DNA of 64,000 nt from Limnochorda pilosa (GTDB lineage Bacteria; Bacillota; Limnochordia; Limnochordales; Limnochordaceae), in contig NZ_AP014924.1 of assembly GCF_001544015.1 (NCBI RefSeq), forward strand, positions 1,612,001 to 1,676,000, written 5' to 3'. The position numbers and the translations under genes were made by a program. Under the pieces are notes generated by a model. That model searched no databases. It worked only from the letters and a program-made list of their open reading frames with translations, and had not been told where the DNA came from. This document shows positions 8,832 to 17,696 of this stretch, in pieces. Each line of letters opens with the position of its first letter. Within the stretch, counting starts at the first letter, position 1.

Positions 8832-10211
8832 ATGGTACCGGTCCATACGTACGACCTGGTGGTCGTCGGGGGCGGGAACAGCGGGGTGCTGGCCGCGGTG
8901 GCCGCCGCCAGGATGGGTCTCAAGGTGGCCCTCGTGGAACGGTACGGATTCCTGGGTGGCACGCTGACAGCGGCCATGGTGGGCCCGATCCAGTCGTTCC
9001 ACGCTGGGGAGACGCAGGTGGTGCGCGGCCTACCCCAGGAGGTGGTCGACCGGCTGCAGGCCATCGGCGGCTCGCCTGGGCACGTGCCTGACCCCATCGA
9101 CTACTGCTCGAGCATCACGCCTTTCGATTTCGAAGCGCTGAAGCGGGTCTTCCAGGAGATGTGCGTCGAGGCGGGCGTGGATCTGTGGCTCCACGCCACC
9201 TTCCTGGACGCGGCGGTCGACGGCCGGCAGCTCCGGCACGTGCGGGTGTGGCAGAAGGACGGGGTGAGCGAGCTCGCGGCCCGCTTCTTCGTTGACGCCT
9301 CCGGCGACGGGGACCTCTCCGCGGCCGCCGGTGTTCCGTTCCGGGTCGGGCGGGACGAAGACAGCCTTCCCCAGCCCATGACGATGATCTTCTCCGTGGG
9401 CGGCGTCGACTGGGACCGGGCCTTCGACTTCTTTCGGGAGCATCCGGAGGAGCTCCAGCACCCGGTGGCCATCCACGGAACCATCGACCCGGACCGTCTT
9501 CGATCTCTCCCATTCCGGGGCTTCTCCGCCTTCCCGACCCTCCTTGCGGAGGCTCGGGAGGAGGGTGCCTTCACCATCCCGCGGCAGCGCCTCCTGGTCT
9601 TCGAATCCCTTCGGAAGGGCGAGGCGGTCGTGAACACCACCCGGGTTCAGGGGCTCTCGTCATTGAATGGGCGGGATCTGGCCCGGGCGGAGGTTGAGGG
9701 GCGGCGCCAGGTGTGGGAGCTGGTCGACTTCCTGCGGGACCGGGTACCTGGTTTCGAGGAGGTCCACGTGATCGCGGTCGCGCCGCAGATCGGAGTGCGG
9801 GAGAGCCGCCGAATCGAGGGCGAGGTGCAGGTGACGCAAGAAGACGTCCTGGCGGCCCGCACGTTCCCGGATGCGATCGCCTGCGGGGCGTACCCCATCG
9901 ACATCCACGACCCGGCGTCGACCAAGAACAAGACGCGCCGCCTGCCCGAAGGCGAGTACTACACGGTCCCCTACCGGGCCATGGTGCCGCGGGCGATGGA
10001 CAACCTCCTGGTAACCGGGCGGTGCATCTCGGCCACCCATGAGGCGCTGGCGGCGCTCCGTCTCTCGCCCTTCACGATGGCGATGGGGCACGCGGCGGGC
10101 GTGGCGGCGACCCTGGCGCTGCGGAAGGGCGCGGCGGCCCGGGACGTGGACACGGACCTCCTGCGGGGCACGCTCGTGGAGCAGGGCGCCTTCGTCGGCG
10201 GCGGGGCCTAG
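8832..10211 (+). CDS. FAD-dependent oxidoreductase (PF12831 type)
   Basis: A 459-residue flavoprotein. The Rossmann dinucleotide-binding motif DLVVVGGGNSGVLAAVAAA lies at residues 8-26. It is followed by the FLGGTLTAAMVGP segment characteristic of the FAD_oxidored family. The middle contains FFVDASGDGDLSAAAGVPFR, and the C terminus has the FAD-binding NLLVTGRCISATHEALAALR and GHAAGVAATLAL. ATG 8832 follows GAGGAGGG, 12 bases after the stop of the TIM-barrel gene. Members oxidise or reduce diverse small molecules, and the family is mostly uncharacterised. Its position between two paralogous TIM-barrel genes and downstream of a HyuA protein implies a dehydrogenation step in the same pathway. 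Confidence 0.85.
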   Translation: MVPVHTYDLVVVGGGNSGVLAAVAAARMGLKVALVERYGFLGGTLTAAMVGPIQSFHAGETQVVRGLPQEVVDRLQAIGGSPGHVPDPIDYCSSITPFDFEALKRVFQEMCVEAGVDLWLHATFLDAAVDGRQLRHVRVWQKDGVSELAARFFVDASGDGDLSAAAGVPFRVGRDEDSLPQPMTMIFSVGGVDWDRAFDFFREHPEELQHPVAIHGTIDPDRLRSLPFRGFSAFPTLLAEAREEGAFTIPRQRLLVFESLRKGEAVVNTTRVQGLSSLNGRDLARAEVEGRRQVWELVDFLRDRVPGFEEVHVIAVAPQIGVRESRRIEGEVQVTQEDVLAARTFPDAIACGAYPIDIHDPASTKNKTRRLPEGEYYTVPYRAMVPRAMDNLLVTGRCISATHEALAALRLSPFTMAMGHAAGVAATLALRKGAAARDVDTDLLRGTLVEQGAFVGGGA

Positions 10212-10269
10212 GACCGTGCCTCAACCCCGGGGCATGCACGGGACGATGGATCGAAAGGAGTCGGAGCCG

Positions 10270-10959
10270 ATGGATCTCTCTCAGTACGGACGCGGGACGC
10301 TGGTGGTCAGCCTTCCCCGAAACGATCCGGAGCTGGCCCGGGCGGCCAGGGAGGGCGGGGCGGACCTCCTCAAGGTCCACGTGAACGTCGCCCATCGCGC
10401 CAGCGGGAACACCTTCGGATCGCTGGCCGAAGAGGCGGAACGGATCCGCGAGATCGCGGCGGCGGGACTGCCGGTGGGCCTGGTACCGGGAGAGGAGAGA
10501 ATGATCACCCAGGAGGAGGCGCGCGGCCTCGCGGCGATGGGCGTCAGCTTCATCGACGTCTACCTCTCGGCCCTCCGTCTCCACCTCTACGCTTCCGGAC
10601 TGCCCGTGATCCCCGCCATCAACGCGGAGACCCCGCCGAGCTTCTGGGCTGGAGTCCGATACCTGCCGGGGGACTGGCTGGAGGCGTCGGTGGTACCAAA
10701 GGAAGGGTACGGGCAGGAGTCGCGGGGTCAGGACCTGGCGGTGCTCGCAGCGGTGGGCGAGGCGACGGGCCGCAAGCTCCTGGTGCCGACGCAGCGCAAG
10801 ATGGACCCGGCCGATCTTCACCTCTACTTCCGGGTGCCCGGGGTCCACGCGATCATGATCGGAGCGATGGTGACCGGGCACGAAGCGGGCACGCTCTTCG
10901 AGGCGACGGCCGCCTTCCGGCGGGCGCTGGACGGCCTGAGGGCCAAGGGCTGGGCCTAA
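10270..10959 (+). CDS. TIM-barrel-like protein, paralogue B of a pair
   Basis: A 229-residue paralogue of the protein at 8131-8817 with the same strand order: TLVVSLPRND, ADLLKVHVNVAHRAS, LPVGLVPGEER, VSFIDVYLSA, EASVVPKEGYGQES, KLLVPTQRKMDP, VHAIMIGAMVTGHE. The conserved lysine-histidine pair in KVHxNxxHRA and the V-P-K/Q-EGYG loop are shared by both copies, so they are the best guesses for active-site residues. The ATG at 10270 is preceded by AAAGGAG at nine bases. It closes the set permease-HyuA-TIM-FAD-TIM. No named activity can be assigned from sequence alone. Confidence 0.7.
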   Translation: MDLSQYGRGTLVVSLPRNDPELARAAREGGADLLKVHVNVAHRASGNTFGSLAEEAERIREIAAAGLPVGLVPGEERMITQEEARGLAAMGVSFIDVYLSALRLHLYASGLPVIPAINAETPPSFWAGVRYLPGDWLEASVVPKEGYGQESRGQDLAVLAAVGEATGRKLLVPTQRKMDPADLHLYFRVPGVHAIMIGAMVTGHEAGTLFEATAAFRRALDGLRAKGWA

Positions 10960-10999
10960 GGTCGCGCACCGCAGTTCAGGGCGGGAAAGGGAGGGGCGC

Positions 11000-11668
11000 A
11001 TGGGCGGCGGACCCGGCAGGCGTTCGGGATCCTTGGACCTGGAGGCGGGCCTTTTCCTGGTCCGCTCCTCCCCGCGCTCCTACCCTTTGAGCGACGAGGC
11101 GTTGGCGGAGCGGGTGGCGGCAGCCCTGGAGGCTGGGGCCCGAGCGGCGGCCACCCTCCGCCGGCGCCGGCCGGAGGCGACGGCGGAGGAGTTGGCCCGG
11201 GAGCTGGGCGTACCGGTCACCGAGAGCACCTCGAGCGGGAGCGCGACTGGGGCGTCCCGCGTCCGCCTGGCCGATTTCCTGGCGGGTCGTGGCATCGTCG
11301 TTTACCGCGAAGGTCTCGAACGGGTCGCCGCGGCGCTGCGCGAGATGCTCCCGGACGAGAGGGAGATCGACGTCGTCGCGCGCGAGCTCCTGGTCGCGCA
11401 CGAACTCTTCCACGCGCTGAGCCATCTGCGCCCAGGGGGAGAGCTCCCGGCTCTCCCCCGGGTTTCGCGGCAACTGGGGTACACCGCGCGCTTTCTCGGC
11501 ATCCCGTTCCGGGCTGCCATCCCCGAGTTGGAAGAGGTCGCGGCCCACGGGTTCAGCACCGCCTGGACCCGTCTTGCCGTGCCTGCCCTCCTGGTCCATG
11601 CCCACGTCGCGGCCCGGTACGATCCCCGTTGGGCCGAGTGGGGGCGCCCCCACGGGCCGGGGCAGTGA
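11000..11668 (+). CDS. HExxH-motif protein, possibly IrrE/ImmA-like metallopeptidase
   Basis: A 222-residue protein whose middle carries LLVAHELFHAL, a classical HExxH zinc-peptidase helix (HELFH). A possible third ligand is one of the glutamates in PELEEVAAHGF about 50 residues later. The helical context (LVAHELFH) resembles IrrE/ImmA-family endopeptidases. No transmembrane segment or signal peptide is seen, so it should be cytoplasmic. It lies 40 bases after paralogue B and on the same strand, and may be the last gene of that operon. Function unknown; confidence in the metal motif is good and in the family is low. Confidence 0.6.
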   Translation: MGGGPGRRSGSLDLEAGLFLVRSSPRSYPLSDEALAERVAAALEAGARAAATLRRRRPEATAEELARELGVPVTESTSSGSATGASRVRLADFLAGRGIVVYREGLERVAAALREMLPDEREIDVVARELLVAHELFHALSHLRPGGELPALPRVSRQLGYTARFLGIPFRAAIPELEEVAAHGFSTAWTRLAVPALLVHAHVAARYDPRWAEWGRPHGPGQ

Positions 11669-11681
11669 CCGGCGCCGCGCT

Positions 11682-11915
11682 TCAGGCACCCAGGAAGTGG
11701 CTGACCTCTTCGCCCGTAGGTACGTGCCCGGACGAAACCACCCGTCCGTCCACCACCACCGCGGGGGTGAAGACCACCTGGTACTTGCGCATCTCCTGCG
11801 GGTCCGTCACGTGGACCACGTCGGCCGTGAGCCCCAGGGTCTGAAGCTGTTCCCGCACGATGCGCTCGGTGGCCCGGCACTTGGGGCACCCGCTCCCCAG
11901 GATCTCGATCCGCAT
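11682..11915 (-). CDS. Small thioredoxin-like protein (redox-active disulfide type)
   Basis: A 77-residue glutaredoxin-sized thioredoxin-fold protein with the active-site motif GSGCPKCRATE near the N terminus and the cis-proline segment VVFTPAVVVDGRVV. It belongs to the family of thioredoxin_3-like proteins (TM0996/MTH895 group) that usually sits beside ArsP/DUF318-type permeases. It is the last gene of the arsR-permease-thioredoxin operon, 13 bases after the permease. It probably supplies thiol redox chemistry, or metalloid handling, for the exporter. Confidence 0.85.
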   Translation of the reverse strand: MRIEILGSGCPKCRATERIVREQLQTLGLTADVVHVTDPQEMRKYQVVFTPAVVVDGRVVSSGHVPTGEEVSHFLGA

Positions 11916-11928
11916 GCGATCGACCTCC

Positions 11929-13038
11929 TCAGCCGAAGATCAGGTTGCCTGCAAGCCATCCCCAGAGGACGGCGAAGATGATCACGGTCACGATGTAGAC
12001 CGCCGCACGCCGGGCGCCAAAGACGCGGCCCAGGGTGAGCATGTTGGGCAGGCTGAGGCCAGGTCCGGCCAGGAGGAGTGCCAGGGCGGGCCCCGGCCCC
12101 ATTCCCAGGTCCATCAGCCTGCTGACGAACGGCGCCTCGGTCATGGTGGCGAAGTAGCTGATGGCGCCGAGGAGGGTGGCCGTGAGGGAGGCGCCGATTC
12201 CGGACCCCCCCAGCCAGTGCTGGATCCACGCCGGCGAGAGGAGGCTGCCCACGATGCCCACCACGAAGACGCCTGCGAGCAGCAGGGGGAAGATGAGCCG
12301 GACAAACCACCCGCTCTCCCGGAGCCAGCGGCCGACGGCATCCGCTGGGAGACGCCGCCAGGCGTAAAGGGCCGCGACGAGGGTGAGAGCCGCCCACACC
12401 AGCACCTTGAGCGCATAGGGCCCCTGCTGCACCAGGTAGTTGGGCGCGAGCACGTTGAGGACCAGGAGGCCCAGCAGGCCCGGAGCGCCAGGTACCGTGA
12501 GGACCGGCCGGGCAGGAGCGGCGCTGGGTCCCGGCGCGGCTCCCACCCCGGCTCCTGCGGCCCCACCGGGCTCCTGCGCGGCGGCTGCCTCGAGTCGGGC
12601 GGCCTCCTCCCGCCGGAAGACCCAGGTCATGACGGCCCCCACCAGCAGGGCTGTAGCGAAAGCGGCCAGCAGGCGGGCGGTGGCCATGGGCGCCCCGAGG
12701 ATCGAGCCGGTGTACGCCAGGGCGAGGACGTTGGCCGCGGGGGCCACCCAGAGCACGATGAAGGCGGCCCCGAGGCCCGCCCCGGCGAAGTAGAGGCCGC
12801 TGGCCACGGGAATGACCGTGCACGAGCAGGCGGCGATGAAGAGGCTGCCGACCGCGGCCAGCCCGAAAGCCCGCAGCCGGTGGCGTTCGGATCCCAGGTA
12901 GGCCACGATCGCCTCCCGCGAGATCATGCTCACCATGGCCCCGGCCAGCAGGAAAGCGGGGATCAGGCAGGTGACCACATGCAGCGCCACGTACTCCCAG
13001 AGAGCCCGGAAGCCGGCTTCCAGCACCTCGCCGATCAC
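11929..13038 (-). CDS. Permease of the ArsP/DUF318 type
   Basis: A 369-residue membrane protein with about eight to ten hydrophobic segments in two repeats separated by a long Ala/Pro-rich cytoplasmic loop (about residues 150-185). The signature FIAACSCTVIPVASGLYFAG, with the CSC motif, and the later SYFATMTEAPFV and LLLAGPGLSLPNML are characteristic of this permease family. The ArsP branch exports trivalent organoarsenicals. With an ArsR-type repressor upstream and a thioredoxin-like protein downstream, metalloid or thiol-reactive metal resistance is the natural reading, but the ion is not proven. Confidence 0.85.
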   Translation of the reverse strand: MIGEVLEAGFRALWEYVALHVVTCLIPAFLLAGAMVSMISREAIVAYLGSERHRLRAFGLAAVGSLFIAACSCTVIPVASGLYFAGAGLGAAFIVLWVAPAANVLALAYTGSILGAPMATARLLAAFATALLVGAVMTWVFRREEAARLEAAAAQEPGGAAGAGVGAAPGPSAAPARPVLTVPGAPGLLGLLVLNVLAPNYLVQQGPYALKVLVWAALTLVAALYAWRRLPADAVGRWLRESGWFVRLIFPLLLAGVFVVGIVGSLLSPAWIQHWLGGSGIGASLTATLLGAISYFATMTEAPFVSRLMDLGMGPGPALALLLAGPGLSLPNMLTLGRVFGARRAAVYIVTVIIFAVLWGWLAGNLIFG

Positions 13039-13074
13039 TGCATCATCGCCTCCGATGCCGTATCGTCCCGTTGC

Positions 13075-13458
13075 TCAGCGTTCGGCGGCCTGGCACGCCG
13101 GAGCACACCGGTCGGCGTGCTCGAGGCGGTCTCCCTCCGGACCCAGGCCGGCCGCGCCCAGAAGCCGCGCAGGCAGAGGCCCGTTGAGGCGGTAGCGGAC
13201 GAAGAGCCCGTCTCGGCGGCTCTTCACCAGCCGCGCCCGGCGAAGCACCGCCAGGTGCTGGGAGATGGCGGGCTGCCGCAGCCCCAGCGCGGCCACCAGC
13301 TCGCAGACGCAGGCCTCTCGTGCCTGGAGGGCCCGGACGATCCTCAGCCGGTCCGGATGGCCCAGAGCGCGCAGGGCTTCCGCCGCACAGGCCAGCTCCG
13401 CCTGCTCGCGTCGGTGCTTCGGCAAGGGGTACGCCTCCTTCGGGCAGCCAGAGTTCAT
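13075..13458 (-). CDS. ArsR/SmtB-family repressor
   Basis: A 127-residue winged-helix repressor. The metal-sensing ACVCELV motif sits in the alpha-3 helix, as in arsenical sensors of the ArsR type, and is followed by the recognition helix RQPAISQHLAVLRRARLV and wing residues RRDGLFVRYRL. Extra cysteines occur at the N terminus (SGCPKE) and the C terminus (ADRCAPACQ), giving further thiols for metal binding. ATG 13458 lies very close to the likely transcription start, so the leader is about ten bases and has no clear ribosome site. It should repress its own operon with the downstream permease. Confidence 0.9.
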   Translation of the reverse strand: MNSGCPKEAYPLPKHRREQAELACAAEALRALGHPDRLRIVRALQAREACVCELVAALGLRQPAISQHLAVLRRARLVKSRRDGLFVRYRLNGPLPARLLGAAGLGPEGDRLEHADRCAPACQAAER

Positions 13459-13474
13459 TCAGCATTCCGCATAT

Positions 13475-13503
13475 AGAATAGAGTAGTCCGGGCGCGGGGT
13501 GAA
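13475..13503 (-). promoter_or_regulatory. Probable promoter of the arsR-permease operon
   Basis: On the minus strand TTCACC, 17 bases, then TATTCT. An imperfect ATTC...GAAT dyad overlaps the -10 region and start (TTCTATATGCGGAA), a position expected for ArsR binding. Moderate support only. Confidence 0.45.
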
Positions 13504-13814
13504 GGGTCGAAGGTCCTGGGAGGATCGGGGCAGGCGTTGCGGCGGAGCGGTTGCACCGAGGAGTGGTCTCCTGGCGCCTCAGCTTAACGGACACGTCGCG
13601 TACGATTTGCCTTCCCGTAGCCCCCGGTCGCGCATGGCGAGACCCGCGGCAGTGCCGCGGCCTGCCGGGCCTTCAGTCGAGCAGGACGGTCCGGACGCCC
13701 GAACCGCGCGCGATCTGAGCGCCGTGTCCGCCCCGCCCGCAGGATCGCCTGAGCCCGATCCGGCTCCCGGACCGCGGGAGAAGGAACGAGGGCGATGAGG
13801 GTGAAGCGCTCCTG
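13504..13814. other. Intergenic region, nothing recognised
   Basis: About 310 bases between the divergent arsR operon and the small gene at 13832. Open frames here lack ribosome sites and family signals. It should contain the promoter of the small downstream gene, which I could not define. Confidence 0.4.
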
Positions 13815-13831
13815 AAAAGGAGGTTGCTTCC

Positions 13832-14059
13832 TTGAGCACTCCCCCGAAGGCAGCACAGGGTTCCGCCCGTGAGCCAGAAGAGCCCTCGCGGACGCCGGGC
13901 CACGGGTCCCAGGTCGCCGGCCCCCTTCTCGATCGCCCCGACCCCTCGTACATCCCCACCTTTCGCGACGTCCTCGAAGCCCAGGCCCGGATCCTCCTGC
14001 CCATCACGGGCGGGAACCTCAGCGTCGACCAGCTTCGCCGGGCGCTGGGCGCCGCCTGA
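13832..14059 (+). CDS. Small protein of unknown function
   Basis: A 75-residue frame starting with TTG, preceded by the excellent ribosome site AAAAGGAGG eight bases upstream, which is the main reason to believe it. The first 35 residues are Pro/Gly/Ser-rich and probably disordered. The second half (PSYIPTFRDVLEAQARILLPITGGNLSVDQLRRALGAA) could form two helices. No motif is recognised. It stands alone, convergent with the dnaE2 operon. Confidence 0.45.
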   Translation: MSTPPKAAQGSAREPEEPSRTPGHGSQVAGPLLDRPDPSYIPTFRDVLEAQARILLPITGGNLSVDQLRRALGAA

Positions 14060-14185
14060 GGCGCGCACCAGTCTGCGAGACGACGAGCGGCGCAGCGATC
14101 CACAAGGAACTTCACGTTCGTGTTACCTGTATCGCACCCAAGTCCAGGATCCTGAATCCCCACGCCGCCCCCACTCTAGCACGAG

Positions 14186-17100
14186 TCATGCCGGAGCGCC
14201 ATGTTTCGACGGGCGCCTCTTGAGCGCCCAGACCCGGGTGGCGTCCACCGAGACGCCCTTCCCCCGCCAGGTGACCCTGCCGTCCACCGCCAGGACGGGA
14301 TACCCGCCGAAGATGGCCTCGCCGTCCCGCTGGTAGACGTGCTCGAAGACCGTCGCATCGACCATGCCGTGGGCATCTTCCAGGGTGAGGAAGACCACGG
14401 TGCGCCCGCTGCGGGTGGGGGGCCGGTGGGGGCGGATCAGGAGCCCCGCCACCCGCACGGGCCGGCCCGCCTCCATCTGCCGGAGCCGGCTGGAGGGGGT
14501 GACGCCCAGCCGGCGCAGCTCCGGCTCCAGCAGGGTCATCAGGTGGCGCTCGGTGGTGAGCCCCAGCGCCTCGTACTCCAGCAGCAGGCGCTGTTCGGGG
14601 GAGAAATCCTGCACCTCCGGCGGGGGGCCGGAGCGGGGAAGGTCCAGGCGCTGCTGGGTGGGCGCTGGCGGGCCGGTCTGGCCGGTTCGGCCTGCTCTGC
14701 CAACCCCACCGGTCCGGATGGGTTCCTCCCGCTGGCGGAGGGCCTCCTCCAGGCCGAAGAGGAGGCGGCGCCGGTTGGCATCGAACGCGTCCAGGGCGCC
14801 GGCCAGGACCAGGTAGGAGAGCCCCTCCCGGGTGAGGTGGGTGCGCCGGCAGAGGTCCCCCAGCGAGGCGAAGGGCCGCCGGGCCCGCTCGGTCAGGATC
14901 TCCTCCACGTCCGCCTCCCGCAGCTCCCGCACCAGGGCCAGGGAGAGACGGATGGCGCCATCCTCCACGGTGCAGGGCTTCTCGCTCCGGTTGACGTCGG
15001 GCGGCAATACCCGGATGCCCCGGCGCCGGGCCTCGTGCACCAGGGTGTTGGGCGGGTAGAAGCCCATGGGCTGGTGGGAGAGGAGGGCCGCGTAGAACTC
15101 GGCCGGATGGTGGCGGAGGAGGTAGGCGGTCTTGTAGGCCGTGTCGGCGAAGGCGGCGGCGTGGGCCTCGCAGAAGCCGTAGCCGGCGTAGCCCACGATG
15201 TAGGAGAAGATCACCTCGGCCACCTCCGGGGAGGTGTCCCGCGCCACCGCCTTCTCCACGAAGTGGCGGCCGATGCTCTCCATCTCCTCGTGGGAGCGGT
15301 AGTGGGTCATCACCCGGCGCAGCCGGTCCGACTCGCCCGGCGTGAAGCCGGCGACGACCGTGGCGATCTCGATCACCTGTTCCTGGTAGAGGACGACGCC
15401 GTAGGTCTTCTCCAGGATCGGCGCCAGGCGGGGGTCCACGTAGCTCACAGGCTCCAGCCCCCGCCGGCGCCGGAGGAAGGGCTCCACCATGTCACCCTTG
15501 ATCGGCCCCGGGCGGATGAGGGCGACGCTGGCCACCACGTCCTCGATGGAGTCCGCTCCCAGACGGGCCTGCAGCGCCCGCTGGGCGGGGCTCTCGAGCT
15601 GGAAGGCGCCCACCGTCTCGCCCCGGCCCAGCATCCGGAAGGTGGCCCGGTCGTCCAGGGGGATCGCCTCGTAGCGGAAGGAAGGCTCCCGCACCTGGAT
15701 CGTCCGGGTGGCGGTGTCCACGGCCGAAAGGGTCCGCAGGGAGAGCAGGTCCAGCTTGATGAGCCCGAGCGCCTCCACGTCGTCCTTGTCGAAGGAGAGG
15801 ATCACCACCCCCTTGGCCGCCTCCTCCAGGGGGGCCACCTGGGCCAGGGGCTCCCGGCTGAGGACCAGGCCGCCCAGGTGGGTTCCGATGTGGCGGGGGA
15901 AGCCCGCCACCTGGGAGGCCAGCTCGAAGAGGAGCCGGTAGCGCTCCAGGGGGAGGTTGCTCGAGCGCAGCTCGGGGAACTCCTCCAGCGCCTGGGGGAT
16001 CCGGTCCGCCGGTATGTGGGGGAAGCGCTTGGCGAGCCGGTCGATCTCCTCGTCGGGGAAGCCCAGCACCTTTCCCAGGTCCCGCAGGGCCGAGCGGGCG
16101 TGGTAGGTGTGGAAGGTGCAGACCGAGGCCACGTGGTCGGCCCCGTAGCGGCGGTAGACGTAGTCGGCCACCTCGTCGCGCCGCTCGGCCTCGAAGTCCA
16201 CGTCGATGTCGGGCTTCTGGGCCCGCTCCAGGCTCAGGAACCGCTCGAAGAGGAGCCCCCGGCCGATGGCGTCCACCTCCGTGAGCCCCAGGCAGTAGGC
16301 CACGGCCGAGTCGGCCGCCGAGCCCCGGCCGGCGTGGCGGATGCCCCGCTCCCGGGCGAAGCGGATCAGGTCCCACGTGACCAGGAAGGCGTCGGCCACG
16401 CCCAGCTTTCCGATCACCTCCAGCTCGTGCTCCAGACGCCGGCGGATGCGGGGGGTGAGGGTGCCGTACCGCCTCCGGGCGCCCTGGTGGGTGAGCCGGC
16501 GCAGGAGGGTCATGGAGCTCTCCCCCGGTGGGGTGGGGAAGGTGGGGAAGAGGCTGGGGGGATGCTCGGGCAGGGCGGGCCGGCAGCGCCGGGCGATCTC
16601 CAGGGTGTTCCGGAGGGCGCGGGGGTCGTCGGGAAAGAGGTCCGCCATCTCCTGGGGGCTCGTGAGGTAGTTGGTGCCGTTGAGGCGCCGTTCGGGGTGG
16701 ACGTCGGGCAGGCGGGTGCCGGTACGGACGCAGGTGAGGGCGTCGAAGAGGGGGAACCGGTCCGGCGTGGCGTAGTGGACGTCCTGGGTGGCCACCCACT
16801 CGAGCCCCGCCTGCCGGGCCACCTCCCGCAGGGCGTCGTTGAGCGCCCGGCCCCCCGGCAGGCGGTTGTTCTGCAGCTCGACGTAGAAGCTCTCCCGCCC
16901 GAAGAGGCGGGCGTAGCGCTCGGCCGCGCGGAGCGCCCCGGACCGGTCCCCCCACAGCAGGCGCCGGGCGATCTCCCCCTTCCGGCAGCCCGAGAGGGCG
17001 ATGAGCCCTTGGTGGTGCCGCTCCAGGGCCTCCCGGGAGACGGCCGGCTCCCCCCGGGGGCGGCTCAGGTGGGCCGCGGTGAGGAGCCGGGAGAGGCTCG

Positions 17101-17362
17101 CGTACCCCTCGGGCCCGTCGGCCAGGAGGGTGAGGTGGGTGCCGTCCTCGAGGGTCGCCTCGGCCCCCAGGATCGGCTTGATTCCCGCCTCCCGGGCCGC
17201 CCGGGTGAAGGCGACGGCGCCGCTCAAACGGTTCCGGTCCGTCAGCGCGAGGGCCTCCACGCCTGAGGCCGCAGCCCGGTCCACCAGCGCCTGGATGGAG
17301 CTGCCCGCCTCCAGGAAGGAGAAGGGGCTGTGAACGTGGAGATGGGCGAACACGGGAGGCAC
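14186..17362 (-). CDS. dnaE2: Error-prone DNA polymerase III alpha subunit (DnaE2/ImuC)
   Basis: A 1058-residue translesion polymerase. Residues 1-260 are a PHP domain beginning FAHLHVHSPFSFLEAGSS. The polymerase core contains the palm aspartates in QKPDIDVDFEAERRDEVADYV and the finger segment FDKDDVEALGLIKLDLL, as well as GAFQLESPAQRALQ and PGPIKGDMVEPF. The C terminus has a helix-hairpin-helix region and an OB fold, without the long tau-binding tail of DnaE1. The length is normal for DnaE2. It is the last gene of a three-gene operon behind a LexA-like box, so it is DNA-damage inducible. With the ImuB-like protein it should form the mutagenic translesion machinery. Confidence 0.93.
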   Translation of the reverse strand: MPPVFAHLHVHSPFSFLEAGSSIQALVDRAAASGVEALALTDRNRLSGAVAFTRAAREAGIKPILGAEATLEDGTHLTLLADGPEGYASLSRLLTAAHLSRPRGEPAVSREALERHHQGLIALSGCRKGEIARRLLWGDRSGALRAAERYARLFGRESFYVELQNNRLPGGRALNDALREVARQAGLEWVATQDVHYATPDRFPLFDALTCVRTGTRLPDVHPERRLNGTNYLTSPQEMADLFPDDPRALRNTLEIARRCRPALPEHPPSLFPTFPTPPGESSMTLLRRLTHQGARRRYGTLTPRIRRRLEHELEVIGKLGVADAFLVTWDLIRFARERGIRHAGRGSAADSAVAYCLGLTEVDAIGRGLLFERFLSLERAQKPDIDVDFEAERRDEVADYVYRRYGADHVASVCTFHTYHARSALRDLGKVLGFPDEEIDRLAKRFPHIPADRIPQALEEFPELRSSNLPLERYRLLFELASQVAGFPRHIGTHLGGLVLSREPLAQVAPLEEAAKGVVILSFDKDDVEALGLIKLDLLSLRTLSAVDTATRTIQVREPSFRYEAIPLDDRATFRMLGRGETVGAFQLESPAQRALQARLGADSIEDVVASVALIRPGPIKGDMVEPFLRRRRGLEPVSYVDPRLAPILEKTYGVVLYQEQVIEIATVVAGFTPGESDRLRRVMTHYRSHEEMESIGRHFVEKAVARDTSPEVAEVIFSYIVGYAGYGFCEAHAAAFADTAYKTAYLLRHHPAEFYAALLSHQPMGFYPPNTLVHEARRRGIRVLPPDVNRSEKPCTVEDGAIRLSLALVRELREADVEEILTERARRPFASLGDLCRRTHLTREGLSYLVLAGALDAFDANRRRLLFGLEEALRQREEPIRTGGVGRAGRTGQTGPPAPTQQRLDLPRSGPPPEVQDFSPEQRLLLEYEALGLTTERHLMTLLEPELRRLGVTPSSRLRQMEAGRPVRVAGLLIRPHRPPTRSGRTVVFLTLEDAHGMVDATVFEHVYQRDGEAIFGGYPVLAVDGRVTWRGKGVSVDATRVWALKRRPSKHGAPA

Positions 17363-17371
17363 CTCCTCGGC

Positions 17372-17683
17372 TCAGTCATCGATGCAGTCCAGCACCCACG
17401 GTCCCCGAGGGTGGCGAAAGAGGAGGACCCCAGTGACGCCCCCCTGGAAGGCGACGTGGAAGCCTTCCGTGACGGGCTCGCCTTCCCACCAGCACCCCGC
17501 TTCCTGCCACCCGTCCAGCACCTCCTGCACCACGAAGCGGCGGCCCCGCCAGGGAAAGTGGCTGCCCGGGAGGGGGCGCACCCCCGGCACGACCCCGGGC
17601 AAGGAGGCGGGAGAAGACGCTTGCCGCTCGCCCGGGGGCGTTCCCGGGCCGGCGAGGACGATCGGCGTGTGAACCCGTCGCAT
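17372..17683 (-). CDS. DUF6504-like mutasome-linked small protein
   Basis: A 103-residue protein. Its C-terminal half reads FPWRGRRFVVQEVLDGWQEA followed by GCWWEGEPVTEGFHV and a final RHPRGPWVLDCIDD. This matches the pattern of the small domain (DUF6504) that in Actinobacteria is either a separate gene or a C-terminal part next to imuB and dnaE2. The ATG at 17683 follows GGAGG. It is placed between the ImuB-like gene and dnaE2 with gaps of 13 and 9 bases, so all three are cotranscribed. It probably bridges or regulates the polymerase complex; the biochemical role is unknown. Confidence 0.75.
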   Translation of the reverse strand: MRRVHTPIVLAGPGTPPGERQASSPASLPGVVPGVRPLPGSHFPWRGRRFVVQEVLDGWQEAGCWWEGEPVTEGFHVAFQGGVTGVLLFRHPRGPWVLDCIDD

Positions 17684-17696
17684 GGGGAACCTCCGG

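Noticed and set aside
14201-17266. A 1000-codon plus-strand frame opposite dnaE2
   Set aside because: It mirrors the codon pattern of dnaE2, and the translation is Gly/Val/His-rich without motifs; dnaE2 is unmistakable.
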